Shown: one piece after another, positions 54,120-61,947 of the stretch
Layout of the letters: each line of letters begins with the position of its first letter
How positions within the stretch are numbered: the first letter of the stretch is position 1
Source of the DNA: Clostridia bacterium
GTDB taxonomy: Bacteria; Bacillota; Clostridia; Oscillospirales; QAMX01
Assembly (NCBI GenBank): GCA_017532825.1
Contig: JAFXIT010000041.1
Coordinates: forward strand, 21,423 to 85,422
Length of the DNA: 64,000 nt
Direction: 5' to 3'
The notes under the pieces: model-generated
What the model was told of the DNA's origin: nothing
Database searches by the model: none
The model's input: the letters and a program-made list of their open reading frames with translations, nothing else
Translations under genes and position numbers: made by a program

Positions 54120-55247
54120 TTATTTTTCAAAAAATCTTTCAATTTTCTCTTTAGTGGCGTTAAGACTGCCCGAAGCCAGCCCTGCACGTCCGCCCCCTCT
54201 GCCCTCAAGCTCGGCATTGAGCTGCTTTGAAAAGGCACGCATATCCTCTTTTTCCGAGGCGACGGCGTATGTCCTGCCCGAGACTACCGCCGCAATGCGG
54301 CATTTTTTTGCAAGAAGGGATGCAAGCTCGCAGGCTGATGGCATATCAAGAAGCTCGTCAAAGATAAGGATGTTGCCCTCGGTCTGCTCCTTGGATCGTG
54401 CAAGGAGGTCTATATATCCTTTTTTAAGCTTCGATGCGGAAAGCTTTGCCTCCGAAAGCTCCGCACGGAGTCGGTCGATCCCGACACCTATCTCCGTGGG
54501 CTTTACCGAAAGCCCCGCTGCGGCAGTCGACAGAGCGTCGCACCGAGCTCCTATCTCCCTTGTGGCAAGCTCGCCGCAGGCGGCGTACAAACGAACTCCG
54601 CCCTTCCATCGCTCGGAGGAAAGTATTTTTATCGTGCCGACCTCACCGGTGTTTGCAACGTGGGGCGCACAGCAGGCACAGACGTCTACGCCCTCTATCC
54701 GCACTATGCGTATCGCTCCTTCAAGCTCGGATTTACTGCGGTAGACAATGTCTCCAAGCTCGTCCTCGCTCGGAAAGAAGGTCTCAACGTCAACGCATCG
54801 CCTTACGACTCTGTTTGCAAGCATCTCAAGCTCCGAAAGCTGCTCCGGAGTAAGGTATTTATCGAAATCGAGGGTCATGGCCGTGTCGGTCAGATGAAAG
54901 CCTACGTTTTCACAGCCGTGAAGGCGGTGTGCTATCCCCGACATTATATGCTCCCCCGTATGATTTTGCATACGTCCGTAACGCTTTTCAAAGTCGATAA
55001 CACCGTGAACAGGCCCAAGCGGTAAAGGGCGGTCGGTGATATGCACTACGTCCTCCCCCACTATCCGCACGTCGGTCACTACCGCATCGCCGAGCATTCC
55101 GCTGTCAGACGGCTGTCCGCCGCTTTCGGGAAAAAACACCGTTTTATCAAGCAGCACCTCAAAGCCGCCCTTTACCTCACGGCATGATATTACCTTTGAA
55201 TCGAGCTCTGCAAGGTATGCGTCACGGTAGTATTCCTTTACGGTCAT
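54120..55247 (-). CDS. alaX: Alanyl-tRNA editing protein AlaX (long form)
   Basis: A 375-residue free-standing editing protein related to the C-terminal half of AlaRS; it removes Ser or Gly mischarged on tRNA-Ala. The editing site has zinc residues in QNHTGEHIMSG and in CACCAPHVANTGEVG (here CCAPH where AlaRS has CGGTH). The FFPESGGQPSDSG segment is typical, and a coiled-coil plus DHHA1/C-Ala-like C-terminus ends with GRGGGRAGLASGSLN. The start MTVKEYYRDAY follows AGAGGTG; the longer frame has no ribosome site. The gene lies alone between its promoter and the metal operon. Confidence 0.9.
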   Translation of the reverse strand: MTVKEYYRDAYLAELDSKVISCREVKGGFEVLLDKTVFFPESGGQPSDSGMLGDAVVTDVRIVGEDVVHITDRPLPLGPVHGVIDFEKRYGRMQNHTGEHIMSGIAHRLHGCENVGFHLTDTAMTLDFDKYLTPEQLSELEMLANRVVRRCVDVETFFPSEDELGDIVYRSKSELEGAIRIVRIEGVDVCACCAPHVANTGEVGTIKILSSERWKGGVRLYAACGELATREIGARCDALSTAAAGLSVKPTEIGVGIDRLRAELSEAKLSASKLKKGYIDLLARSKEQTEGNILIFDELLDMPSACELASLLAKKCRIAAVVSGRTYAVASEKEDMRAFSKQLNAELEGRGGGRAGLASGSLNATKEKIERFFEK

Positions 55248-55268
55248 CCAAAACACCTCTTTGACGTT

Positions 55269-55297
55269 ATTATACCACAACCGTCGTTATAAGTAAA
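55269..55297 (-). promoter_or_regulatory. Promoter of alaX
   Basis: TTTACT, 17 bp, TATAAT on the minus strand. Confidence 0.55.
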
Positions 55298-55333
55298 TCT
55301 CAGGGTTCGAGTCCCTACTAATATCTTCAAAAA

Positions 55334-55368
55334 AATGAACAGACACCCAAACGGGTGTCTGTTCATTT
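55334..55368 (-). terminator. Terminator after the tRNA 3'-end copy
   Basis: A 15-base perfect stem (AATGAACAGACACCC and its complement) with an AAAC loop, followed on the minus strand by seven T. It stands exactly one base-pair set downstream of the duplicated CCA end, as if once ending a tRNA gene. Confidence 0.85.
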
Positions 55369-55390
55369 TGGTGGACCTTCAGGGACTCGA
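55367..55390 (-). repeat. Duplicated tRNA 3' end (att-like direct repeat, copy 1)
   Basis: 24 bases identical to 55520-55543, comprising the T-loop/acceptor 3' part and CCA of the adjacent tRNA gene plus flanking AAA. The first part of the tRNA is missing here. The pattern is that left by integration of an element at a tRNA 3' end, or by partial tRNA duplication. Confidence 0.85.
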
Positions 55391-55456
55391 CCTTGCCTGC
55401 GGGCAAGGCCTGGGGCGGCTCTGACAGCCATTCAGGCTGTCATTCACTCCCGCCCC
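55391..55456. repeat. Hairpin-rich cassette between tRNA 3'-end copies
   Basis: Two palindromes stand in a row. The first is CCTTGCC/GGCAAGG with a four-base loop (55391-55408). The second is a nested hairpin with outer GGGGCGG/CCGCCCC arms (55412-55418 and 55450-55456) and inner TGACAGCC/GGCTGTCA arms (55422-55429 and 55435-55442). The outer arms enclose the inner stem with small bulges. It codes for nothing recognisable. Confidence 0.7.
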
Positions 55457-55481
55457 GTTCTGAGTCCCTACACATCGATAC

Positions 55482-55521
55482 CAAATAAAAGAAGCGCCCC
55501 TCGTGGGACGCTTCTTTTATT
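55482..55521 (-). terminator. Terminator of the tRNA gene
   Basis: AAATAAAAGAAGCG pairs with CGCTTCTTTTATTT around a short GC-rich tip; placed directly after the tRNA CCA on the minus strand. Confidence 0.85.
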
Positions 55522-55598
55522 TGGTGGACCTTCAGGGACTCGAACCCCGGACCGACCGGTTATGAGCCGGGAGCTCTAACCAACTGAGCTAAAGGTCC
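55522..55598 (-). tRNA. tRNA with CAT anticodon (probably tRNA-Ile2, else Met)
   Basis: A 77-base cloverleaf on the minus strand. Acceptor GGACCTT pairs with AAGGTCC, D arm GCTC/GAGC, anticodon stem CCCGG/CCGGT (one end mismatch), loop CTCATAA with anticodon CAT, T arm CGGGG/CCCTG with TTCGAGT loop, discriminator A and encoded CCA. The acceptor and D-arm sequence resemble Bacillus tRNA-Ile with a CAT anticodon, in which C34 is changed to lysidine by TilS, more than elongator tRNA-Met. It has its own promoter and terminator. Confidence 0.92.
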
Positions 55599-55617
55599 AA
55601 ATTTTGACCGCCCGATT

Positions 55618-55646
55618 AGTATATCACAGGCGGTCGGGTTTGTCAA
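55618..55646 (-). promoter_or_regulatory. Promoter of the tRNA gene
   Basis: TTGACA, 17 bp, TATACT on the minus strand. GACCGCC and GGCGGTC (55606-55612, 55630-55636) form an inverted repeat around the -10 box, which could also end transcription of the upstream nucleotidyltransferase gene. Confidence 0.8.
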
Positions 55647-55650
55647 TATG

Positions 55651-56775
55651 CTAAATTAATTTTTCTGTGTTTTTTATCATTGCAAGGGCGGTCTCGGGGC
55701 TGTCCGCACCCGCGAGGTTCTTTACGGGCGCAAACTCCTCCTCACGCTTTACACGCATGATCGCCATCCCGTTTAGCATGGAGAATGCGTCAAATATAAA
55801 CGACTCCAGCTTGCAGGCGTTGGGAGCATCCGGCTCCACGGTCTTTTCCCCGTCGAAATAGGGCACCTTCTTGGTCGCCAAATGGAGCGGCAGACCCTGT
55901 CCGCATATCCTGCGGAGTGCATCGGCGGTGATGATATGGGCAACGATATTTGCATCGCCGTAGAGCAAACTGCCGTCGTCTGCCTTTGCATACCGCATTT
56001 CGGGCGAGAGCTCATAATACTCGATTATGCCGGGCTTGCCGTCACGCCTGCAAAAAGCCCCTGCCTTTTCTTCGGGGTCGGTCTTGAGCACCGATTTGCT
56101 TGCCCCCTCCAGACCCGAGCCTGCTGCAAAGCCGACAAACAGCGGCTCGCACATTCTCGCAAGGGCGTTGTCTATACCGCAAAATACGACGTATTTTACA
56201 CCCCTGCGGTCGATATCGGCAAGCACGCCCTTTTTAAGCAGCGCCGCAAAAACTCCGCCGTTACCGTCGGGGTTGAGAGCAAGGGTATCCTTTGCTGCGA
56301 GCAGAGGCTCACCCTCAAGAGAGAGCGTAGGAAGCATACCCTGGGTAAAGAGTGTGACGTTTGTAAGGCCGAAATTGTCCTTTTGGGCAAAAAACTCCGC
56401 CGTTGCGGCGTTATTTTCCTCGCTGGTCATTATGTACCAGGGAATATCGGGCGAAAGTGCCGCGATCCGCCGAGCCTGAAGCTCAAAAAGGCTCATACCG
56501 ATACCTATATCGTAGCATCCCTTGGGGCCCGAATAACCGAGTCTCGTGCCCTGTCCGCCCGCCATGGTGACAACGGCGACCTCGCCCTTTTCAATAAGCG
56601 ACAGTCCCAGGTCGTACACGTCCCTGCCAAGATAATCGGCGTCAACAGCAGAGCATGGCTCGACCATTCCACCGCCGCCCTGCAGCGACGAAGCCTCCTT
56701 GAGCATCGTTTTAAGCCTCTCGGGGGTCAGGTCGGTGCCGTAGCGGATATTGTACTTTTCAAGAGCAGAGCTCAC
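55651..56775 (-). CDS. UDPGP-type (eukaryotic-like) sugar-phosphate uridylyltransferase
   Basis: A 374-residue nucleotidyltransferase of the family that includes eukaryotic UDP-GlcNAc pyrophosphorylase (UAP1), distinct from GlmU and GalU. Nucleotide loop: VVTMAGGQGTRLGYSGPKGC; then FELQARRIAAL, IMTSEENNAATAEFF, the uridine/sugar-binding NPDGNGGVFAALLKKG, and VFCGIDNALARMCEP. It probably makes a UDP-sugar from UTP and a hexose-1-phosphate or HexNAc-1-phosphate for wall or capsule polymers. The start is GTG after a GGGAGAGG stretch; a longer frame begins with MWYNII and has no ribosome site. Monocistronic. Exact sugar unknown. Confidence 0.85.
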   Translation of the reverse strand: MSSALEKYNIRYGTDLTPERLKTMLKEASSLQGGGGMVEPCSAVDADYLGRDVYDLGLSLIEKGEVAVVTMAGGQGTRLGYSGPKGCYDIGIGMSLFELQARRIAALSPDIPWYIMTSEENNAATAEFFAQKDNFGLTNVTLFTQGMLPTLSLEGEPLLAAKDTLALNPDGNGGVFAALLKKGVLADIDRRGVKYVVFCGIDNALARMCEPLFVGFAAGSGLEGASKSVLKTDPEEKAGAFCRRDGKPGIIEYYELSPEMRYAKADDGSLLYGDANIVAHIITADALRRICGQGLPLHLATKKVPYFDGEKTVEPDAPNACKLESFIFDAFSMLNGMAIMRVKREEEFAPVKNLAGADSPETALAMIKNTEKLI

Positions 56776-56825
56776 AGTTATCCTCTCCCTTCTCAAAACA
56801 ATTATATTGTACCACAAATTCCGCC

Positions 56826-56854
56826 TTGACGGAAGAGCCTTTTTGGTTTAAAAT
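56826..56854 (+). promoter_or_regulatory. Promoter of the smpB operon
   Basis: TTGACG, 17 bp, TAAAAT. Confidence 0.6.
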
Positions 56855-56878
56855 ATTATAAAAACGGAGGTGTGTAAC

Positions 56879-57337
56879 TTGGCGGGAGCAGTCAAAATAA
56901 TAGCACAGAACAAAAAAGCATACCACGACTATTTCGTCGAGGACAGGTTTGAGGCGGGCGTCGAGCTTGCAGGCACCGAGGTAAAATCGGTACGTGCCGG
57001 AAACGTCAACCTAAAGGACAGCTTTTGCACCGTCACCGACGGGGAGCTGTTTGCCAGAGGCCTGCACATCAGCCCTTACGAGCAGGGAAACATCTTTAAC
57101 CGTGATCCGCTCCGTCCCAAAAAGCTTCTCATGCACAAAAAGGAGATCCTAAAGCTCTACAATGCGGTAAAGCAGGACGGTATGGCCATTGTGCCGCTGT
57201 CGTTGTACTTTAAAAACTCACGCATCAAGATGGAGATAGGTCTGTGCAAGGGTAAAAAGCTTTACGACAAGCGTGAAACTGCCGCAAAGAAGGAAATCGC
57301 AAGAGACATTGAAAGAACTCTTAAAGAAAGGCGCTGA
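56879..57337 (+). CDS. smpB: SsrA-binding protein SmpB
   Basis: SmpB delivers tmRNA to stalled ribosomes. The protein is 152 residues from TTG, eight bases after CGGAGG; a GTG three codons upstream touches the ribosome site. OB-fold motifs: KIIAQNKKAYHDYFVEDRFE, GVELAGTEVKSVRAGNVNLK, GLHISPYEQGN and LYFKNSRIKMEIGLCKGKKL. The basic C-terminal tail KKLYDKRETAAKKEIARDIE, which enters the empty mRNA channel, is complete. The matching ssrA gene is 1.5 kb downstream on the same strand. Confidence 0.96.
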   Translation: MAGAVKIIAQNKKAYHDYFVEDRFEAGVELAGTEVKSVRAGNVNLKDSFCTVTDGELFARGLHISPYEQGNIFNRDPLRPKKLLMHKKEILKLYNAVKQDGMAIVPLSLYFKNSRIKMEIGLCKGKKLYDKRETAAKKEIARDIERTLKERR

Positions 57338-57342
57338 ACACA

Positions 57343-58179
57343 ATGACAGTCGAAAAAATCAACCTCAAGGAACACTTCCCCATGCTTCCCAACGACGTGG
57401 AGCTCCACTTCTACAACATCTCCTATTCCCGTGAGTACGCCGGCAAGGTCCATCCTGCGATGATAATCTGTCCCGGCGGCGGTTACGTGATGACCTCCGA
57501 CCGTGAGGCCGAGCCCATAGCCTTCGGTTACCTTGCCCACGGCATAAGCTGCTTTATCCTGCGCTATTCGGTCGCTCCAAGCACCTACCCCACCGCTCAT
57601 ACCGAGCTTGCCGCAGCGGTCGCATACGTCCGTGCCCACGCCAAGGAGCTCCTTGTCAACCCCGATGCCATCGGTCTCACCGGCTTCTCTGCAGGCGGAC
57701 ACCTCATAGGCAGCTACAGCGCAGGGCTTTGGCATGACGGTGGCTTTGCCGAAAAGCTCGGCGTTGACGTTGAGATGCTTCGCCCCAACGCCATGGTCCC
57801 CTGCTACGGTCTGCTTCTCTCAAGCGGCGAATTTACCCACGACGGCTGCATCCACACCTTCCTTGGCGACAACGACACCCCCGAAATGCGTGAGAGCATC
57901 GACACCGTAAAGCTCATAGGTGAGAACACGCCCCCTGCATTTCTCTTCCACACCGCTCCCGACAAGGTCGTACCGGTCGAGAACAGCCTTCTCGTCGCCT
58001 GCGCGCTTTCTGCCCACAAGATCCCCTTTGCCATGCGTATCTACCACGAGTGCGGTCACGGAATTGCACGTGCAAACAGAATGACAAACAACGAGGACAA
58101 CCTGCCTCCCGCCTATATATCCCGTTGGATAGACGACTGCTCGGATTGGTTCCTGCGCATCACCGGATACAGAAAGTAA
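57343..58179 (+). CDS. Alpha/beta hydrolase, carbohydrate-esterase-like
   Basis: A 278-residue serine hydrolase of the BD-FAE/Axe type. Oxyanion hole ICPGGGYVMTS, nucleophile Ser in GLTGFSAGGHLIG, acid Asp in TAPDKVVPVENS, catalytic His in HECGHGIARA. There is no signal peptide, so it probably removes acetyl or feruloyl groups from imported oligosaccharides such as xylan fragments; this is from family similarity only. It is five bases after smpB and four bases before the phosphatase gene, although smpB has no known link with glycan breakdown. Confidence 0.85.
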   Translation: MTVEKINLKEHFPMLPNDVELHFYNISYSREYAGKVHPAMIICPGGGYVMTSDREAEPIAFGYLAHGISCFILRYSVAPSTYPTAHTELAAAVAYVRAHAKELLVNPDAIGLTGFSAGGHLIGSYSAGLWHDGGFAEKLGVDVEMLRPNAMVPCYGLLLSSGEFTHDGCIHTFLGDNDTPEMRESIDTVKLIGENTPPAFLFHTAPDKVVPVENSLLVACALSAHKIPFAMRIYHECGHGIARANRMTNNEDNLPPAYISRWIDDCSDWFLRITGYRK

Positions 58180-58183
58180 TCCA

Positions 58184-58801
58184 ATGGAAAAGAAGGACTC
58201 TTTGGAGCTCGTATTCGTCCGCCATGCCCAAAGAGATTACGAAAACTGCGGAGACCGTGACCCCGCAGACAGCGACCTGACCGAAAAGGGCGAGTATCAA
58301 TGCATTGCGCTTGGGCAGAAGCTTAAGGACATTCCCATCGATGCTTTCCTTACAAGCTCACTGCTTCGAAGCTTCAAGACCGCCGCCGGAGTCTGCAGCG
58401 CAAAGCCGGACAAGCCTCGGCTCGAGATATGCCCCGAGCTTATCGAGTGCGGCTGTACCCCCGGCTACTACGGTTGCAGTGAGGAATACCTACGTCAGTA
58501 TTATTCAAATGCACGGATGTGCGACACAAAGCTTTACAGCGGAGATCGCTACGACTTTGCATGTCAGACCACCGAGGAAAACCTCATCCGTGCACAAAAG
58601 ATACTTGATTATCTGCGAGGCCGGTTTACCTTCGGCCAAAGGGTGGCGGTGTTTACCCACCACGGTACCATCGAACACCTTATCCCTGTCGCCCTCGGGA
58701 TCGACAAGGAACGTCTCGATCTCGTCTTTGACGACACCTCACTCTCTGTAATTGAGTACCGTCGTGACGGACGGACTATACTGCGGTGCCTCAACAGATA
58801 G
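58184..58801 (+). CDS. Histidine phosphatase family protein
   Basis: A 205-residue branch-1 histidine phosphatase. Phosphohistidine motif LVFVRHAQRDYEN, second Arg in TSSLLRSFKTAAG, acid/base region PELIECGCTPG, second His in VFTHHGTIEHLIPVA. It resembles cofactor-dependent phosphoglycerate-mutase-like phosphatases but the substrate is unknown. The ATG lies four bases after the esterase stop without a strong ribosome site, so translation may be coupled. It is the last gene of the smpB unit; an inverted repeat follows, overlapping the ssrA promoter. Confidence 0.85.
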   Translation: MEKKDSLELVFVRHAQRDYENCGDRDPADSDLTEKGEYQCIALGQKLKDIPIDAFLTSSLLRSFKTAAGVCSAKPDKPRLEICPELIECGCTPGYYGCSEEYLRQYYSNARMCDTKLYSGDRYDFACQTTEENLIRAQKILDYLRGRFTFGQRVAVFTHHGTIEHLIPVALGIDKERLDLVFDDTSLSVIEYRRDGRTILRCLNR

Positions 58802-58844
58802 AATAAAATTTACCCTTGGCGTGTATACTTTCACCGAGCCCGAT

Positions 58845-58873
58845 TTGACATCGGGCTCGGTGGATGATATAAT
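58845..58873 (+). promoter_or_regulatory. Promoter of ssrA
   Basis: A perfect TTGACA, 17 bp, TATAAT. A perfect 13-base inverted repeat, CACCGAGCCCGAT/ATCGGGCTCGGTG (58832-58862), surrounds the -35 box, which lies mainly in its loop. Confidence 0.85.
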
Positions 58874-58891
58874 ATCCCGTACCCACAATAC

Positions 58892-59239
58892 GGGGGCGTA
58901 CCGGTTTCGACGGGGATGTTGACTGCCGGTAAGCGGGCAGCGGTGCGGTGCCGCTTAAAAAGCCGCAAATTGTTATAAATTAAATAACAACGATTACGCT
59001 TACGCTGCCTAATTAATGGCGGCCGTCCTTACCGGAAGTGCCACGGTCCGGATAAGGGCGTGACTTAGTGGCCAACGCAGTGCGCTAAGCTTTGCCCGTA
59101 CTGTGTATTATGAAGCTACCGAAGGAAAAAGGCTGTTCGCCGCCGTTTTTCGGAGGGAATCTTAAAAGACGGACTGCGCCCGGAGAAAGCTTGTACGATA
59201 CGTTTTCGGACAGGGGTTCGACTCCCCTCGCCTCCACCA
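58892..59239 (+). ncRNA. ssrA: Transfer-messenger RNA
   Basis: A 348-base tmRNA. The tRNA-like ends are GGGGGCGTACCGGTTTCGAC at the 5' end and TTCGACTCCCCTCGCCTCCA at the 3' end with encoded CCA. The tag frame starts at GCA (58965) and reads ANCYKLNNNDYAYAA, then TAA with a second in-register TAA nearby. Most bacterial tags end in LAA; this one ends YAYAA. Several pseudoknot-type GC stems follow (for example GTCCTTACCGGAAGTG with CACGGTCCGGATAAGG). It rescues ribosomes on broken mRNA with SmpB and tags the product for ClpXP-type proteases. Confidence 0.97.
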
Positions 59240-59276
59240 AAAATCGTCAATCTTCGCAAGAAGGTTGGCGATTTTT
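59240..59276 (+). terminator. Terminator of ssrA
   Basis: AAAATCGTCAATCTT pairs with AAGGTTGGCGATTTTT (two G-T pairs) around CGCAAG. Confidence 0.85.
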
Positions 59277-59362
59277 ACTTCTTAACTATTACCTCTTCAC
59301 TCTTCACTGAAATCAAGGTTGATTTTTGGAAAGTAAGAAGTAATAGTGAATAGTGAAGAAGT
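59277..59362. repeat. 86-base MITE-like inverted-repeat element
   Basis: Terminal inverted repeats of 14 bases (ACTTCTTAACTATT and AATAGTGAAGAAGT, 13 of 14 matching) enclose AT-rich sequence with repeated TTCACT/AGTGAAT words. No coding potential. The remaining bases up to 59437 contain nothing I can identify. Confidence 0.5.
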
Positions 59363-59437
59363 AAAGGTATCCGCTTCGCAGATGATTTGAATTATATTGT
59401 ACTCATACGCAAAAATATCTTTTTCGTAGCCCACAGA

Positions 59438-59470
59438 CAAAAAGAACGACTCATTGAGTCGTTCTTTTTT
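59438..59470. terminator. Terminator of the GH2 gene
   Basis: AAAAAGAACGACTC / GAGTCGTTCTTTTT perfect stem with an ATT loop; T-tracts on both strands. Confidence 0.88.
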
Positions 59471-59520
59471 CCGTCCCTTTGCAATGAGGATATGTACTGT
59501 TTCACCGTGGGTGCTATCGG

Positions 59521-61839
59521 TTATCCTCCGAAATGTCTGTCGTAATAAGCGATGACCGTATTTTTACAGCACAGACCGTTTTCATCTTTTATCAGGAAAA
59601 GATATTCGTTCAAGGCGGTATCGTCCTCGCTCCAGTAGGTTTTCACCAAAAACCCTCCGGATATGGTTTTCGGGATCTCCCATTTGACCTCTCCGGCTTT
59701 GCAGGCAAGCGATGCGGTCACGGCATATTCGCTACGGTAAAGAATGGTACCTGCCCTGTCGGTTATCTCTGTTACCACGGTACCCGAGCGGGTGCCTATC
59801 TCGTTAAAAGCAAACACCTCCGCCGCAAATATCTCGCCGTGATCCCAACACAGGCGATCGTACCTGAGAGATGCATAGCAGGAAGAAAAAGCGTCCTTTG
59901 TGAAATAATAGGCCAGTTTCGGACGCAGCGGATAGGATGTCAGAGAGGTGCAGGCGACGTTAGGCCACGGTTCATTGAACTGCCAAATGATACTGCCGCA
60001 GTTTTTCATGGCACGGCGCAGATTGGCCTGCAAGGCATACCGAATGCCCTCGGCCTGAATAAACTGACTGCACTTCACAAGGGTCTCCGTCTCGTTTTCG
60101 GCAAAAGGACCGAAAAGGCCGCTGTCACGCTCCACCGAATCCCACCAGTCTCCGCCGTGCATATTCCAGATATAATCGCCAAAGGGAGACGGAACACGTA
60201 GGCTTTCGGGGGGCAAGCAGTCTTTGAGGGTTTCCATATCGCTCATACCGTTGCAGCCAAACTCGCTGTGAAGAATGCTGTCGGAACGGTTAAACTCCGC
60301 ATAATGTGCACGTTCCCCGTAGTACATCCACGGACCGTGAACGTCGTGATTTGCTCCTTTTGTTTCGTGGTTGATCGCTATATTCGGCCCCGACGGAGAA
60401 GAAGGCAGCATAAATGTATCGGGGTCCAGCTCTTGCACAAGCTCTTTGAGCATGGCGATGTTTGGGTTGGTATAATCAACCGGATGCTCGTTACAAGGCA
60501 CGCCGTCTACTATGTCTTTCACATACAGCTCATTTCCTCCGCTCCAGAAGGCAAGGCAGGCGTGGTTGCGACGCTGTTTTATCATAGCCTCTGCCGTACA
60601 CCCCAACAGCCTTAAAAACGACGGGTCGGTGCAGGGTGCGTTATCGATACCGGAGCTGGACTGAATGAACTCCTGCCATACCATAATGCCGTAACGGTCG
60701 CAAAGGGTGTAGAAATAGTCGGATTCCAGAATACCGCCGCCCCAGACACGCACCAGATTGACGTTAGCGTCGGCAAGCATCTTGATCGCTTGGTCGTATC
60801 TTTCGGCAGAGGGGAATTTCTGTGTCAGGTCAAACGGGACAAGGTTTACCCCTTTTATATATACGGGCTCACCGTTTACCACGGGCAGGTAGGGCAGGCT
60901 GTCTTCCCTGCTGTTATCCGCCTGACGATACTCAAGGGTGCGGAAGGCTATGGTATATTCTTTTGTGTGGGAAACGCTGTTGCCCATCAGCAGGGTCAGC
61001 CTAAGGCGGTACAGCGGCTGCGCCCCACGTTTGTTTGGCCACCACAGCAGCGGCGACTCCACCTCCAACGGGCAGGAAACGGCATTCTCACAAGGCGAAA
61101 GTGTGACATCGGTCTGCCCTGCAGCTACGGGTTTTTCACCGAAAAACAGCTCGGACTTCAGCGTGGCGTTACAACCTTCGTAGGCCTGTATCCGTGCGTC
61201 GGCGGGTATCTGCCACAAATCTCCTTCCGTCAAGCGAGGTTTTACGTAGGCATCCTCTATCACCCCGTCACCTACCTGCTCGATCCACACCGGCCCGTAG
61301 ATGCCAATACCTACAAGGCGGGTGGAAAAGTCCCATTTGTAGTCATAGCGGCTTCGCTGGGTAGAGGTACGGCCGGTATACCCTATCTGGGCAAATTCAT
61401 CGGGCGTGTTATAGACCGTAATTGAAAGGCGGTTTGTCTCGTTGTATTTTACGTATCTGTCCAGTTCTATGGTGAGGGGAACAAACGGCCCTTGGTGGTG
61501 GCAGACAAACCTTCCGTTAACGTGGATATCACCCTCGTAGTCCAGTCCCTCTATGACCAGCCGCCAACGCTTTCCGTCCTCTTTTTCGGAAATGAAAAAC
61601 TCTTTTTCGAACAGCCACCAGCGGGACGATACCCATTCGCAGGAAACGGCATTTTTGCCGTAGTACATAGGAGGGATCTCGCCGTTGGCGCAAAGGATCG
61701 TATACACGTCGCCGGGGTATTCAGTTTTAAACGTAGGGGTAACACCGCGCAGGGGAACGCCCGTTTCAACACTGCGGTTTAATATGGGAGTATAGGGCCA
61801 GTAGCCCGTAAGCTGCCAGTTTTTTAAGATTTCTTTCAT
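59521..61839 (-). CDS. Glycoside hydrolase family 2 enzyme (beta-mannosidase-like)
   Basis: A 772-residue GH2 enzyme without signal peptide. Order: jelly-roll sugar-binding domain (WRLVIEGLDYEGDIHVNGRF, PLTIELDRYVKYNETNRLSI), immunoglobulin-like domain, TIM barrel with NLVRVWGGGILESDYFYTLC and YGIMVWQEFIQSS, acid/base Glu in FWSGGNELYV (near residue 436), nucleophile Glu in LHSEFGCNG (near 525), then a C-terminal beta-domain. WGGGI/MVWQEF and the WSGGNE form fit the beta-mannosidase and exo-glucosaminidase subgroups better than beta-galactosidase. The start MKEILKNWQL follows AGAAGG. Substrate is inference. Confidence 0.85.
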   Translation of the reverse strand: MKEILKNWQLTGYWPYTPILNRSVETGVPLRGVTPTFKTEYPGDVYTILCANGEIPPMYYGKNAVSCEWVSSRWWLFEKEFFISEKEDGKRWRLVIEGLDYEGDIHVNGRFVCHHQGPFVPLTIELDRYVKYNETNRLSITVYNTPDEFAQIGYTGRTSTQRSRYDYKWDFSTRLVGIGIYGPVWIEQVGDGVIEDAYVKPRLTEGDLWQIPADARIQAYEGCNATLKSELFFGEKPVAAGQTDVTLSPCENAVSCPLEVESPLLWWPNKRGAQPLYRLRLTLLMGNSVSHTKEYTIAFRTLEYRQADNSREDSLPYLPVVNGEPVYIKGVNLVPFDLTQKFPSAERYDQAIKMLADANVNLVRVWGGGILESDYFYTLCDRYGIMVWQEFIQSSSGIDNAPCTDPSFLRLLGCTAEAMIKQRRNHACLAFWSGGNELYVKDIVDGVPCNEHPVDYTNPNIAMLKELVQELDPDTFMLPSSPSGPNIAINHETKGANHDVHGPWMYYGERAHYAEFNRSDSILHSEFGCNGMSDMETLKDCLPPESLRVPSPFGDYIWNMHGGDWWDSVERDSGLFGPFAENETETLVKCSQFIQAEGIRYALQANLRRAMKNCGSIIWQFNEPWPNVACTSLTSYPLRPKLAYYFTKDAFSSCYASLRYDRLCWDHGEIFAAEVFAFNEIGTRSGTVVTEITDRAGTILYRSEYAVTASLACKAGEVKWEIPKTISGGFLVKTYWSEDDTALNEYLFLIKDENGLCCKNTVIAYYDRHFGG

Positions 61840-61947
61840 AACGGCCCTTCTTTCCGACACTTGTTGTCTGCTCTGACTCAAGTATAACATAAGGGAGTCG
61901 ATCTCGCAGAGCTCTGCGGTGATGATACCGCCGTCGAGACTGCTGCG

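Noticed and set aside
55355..55579. Open frame reading GGPSGTRTPDRPVMSREL-type sequence
   Set aside because: It is a translation of the tRNA gene and its duplicated end on the opposite strand, a well-known false protein.
59092..59310. 72-codon frame inside and after the tmRNA
   Set aside because: It lies in the structured 3' half of ssrA; only the tag frame is expected to be translated.
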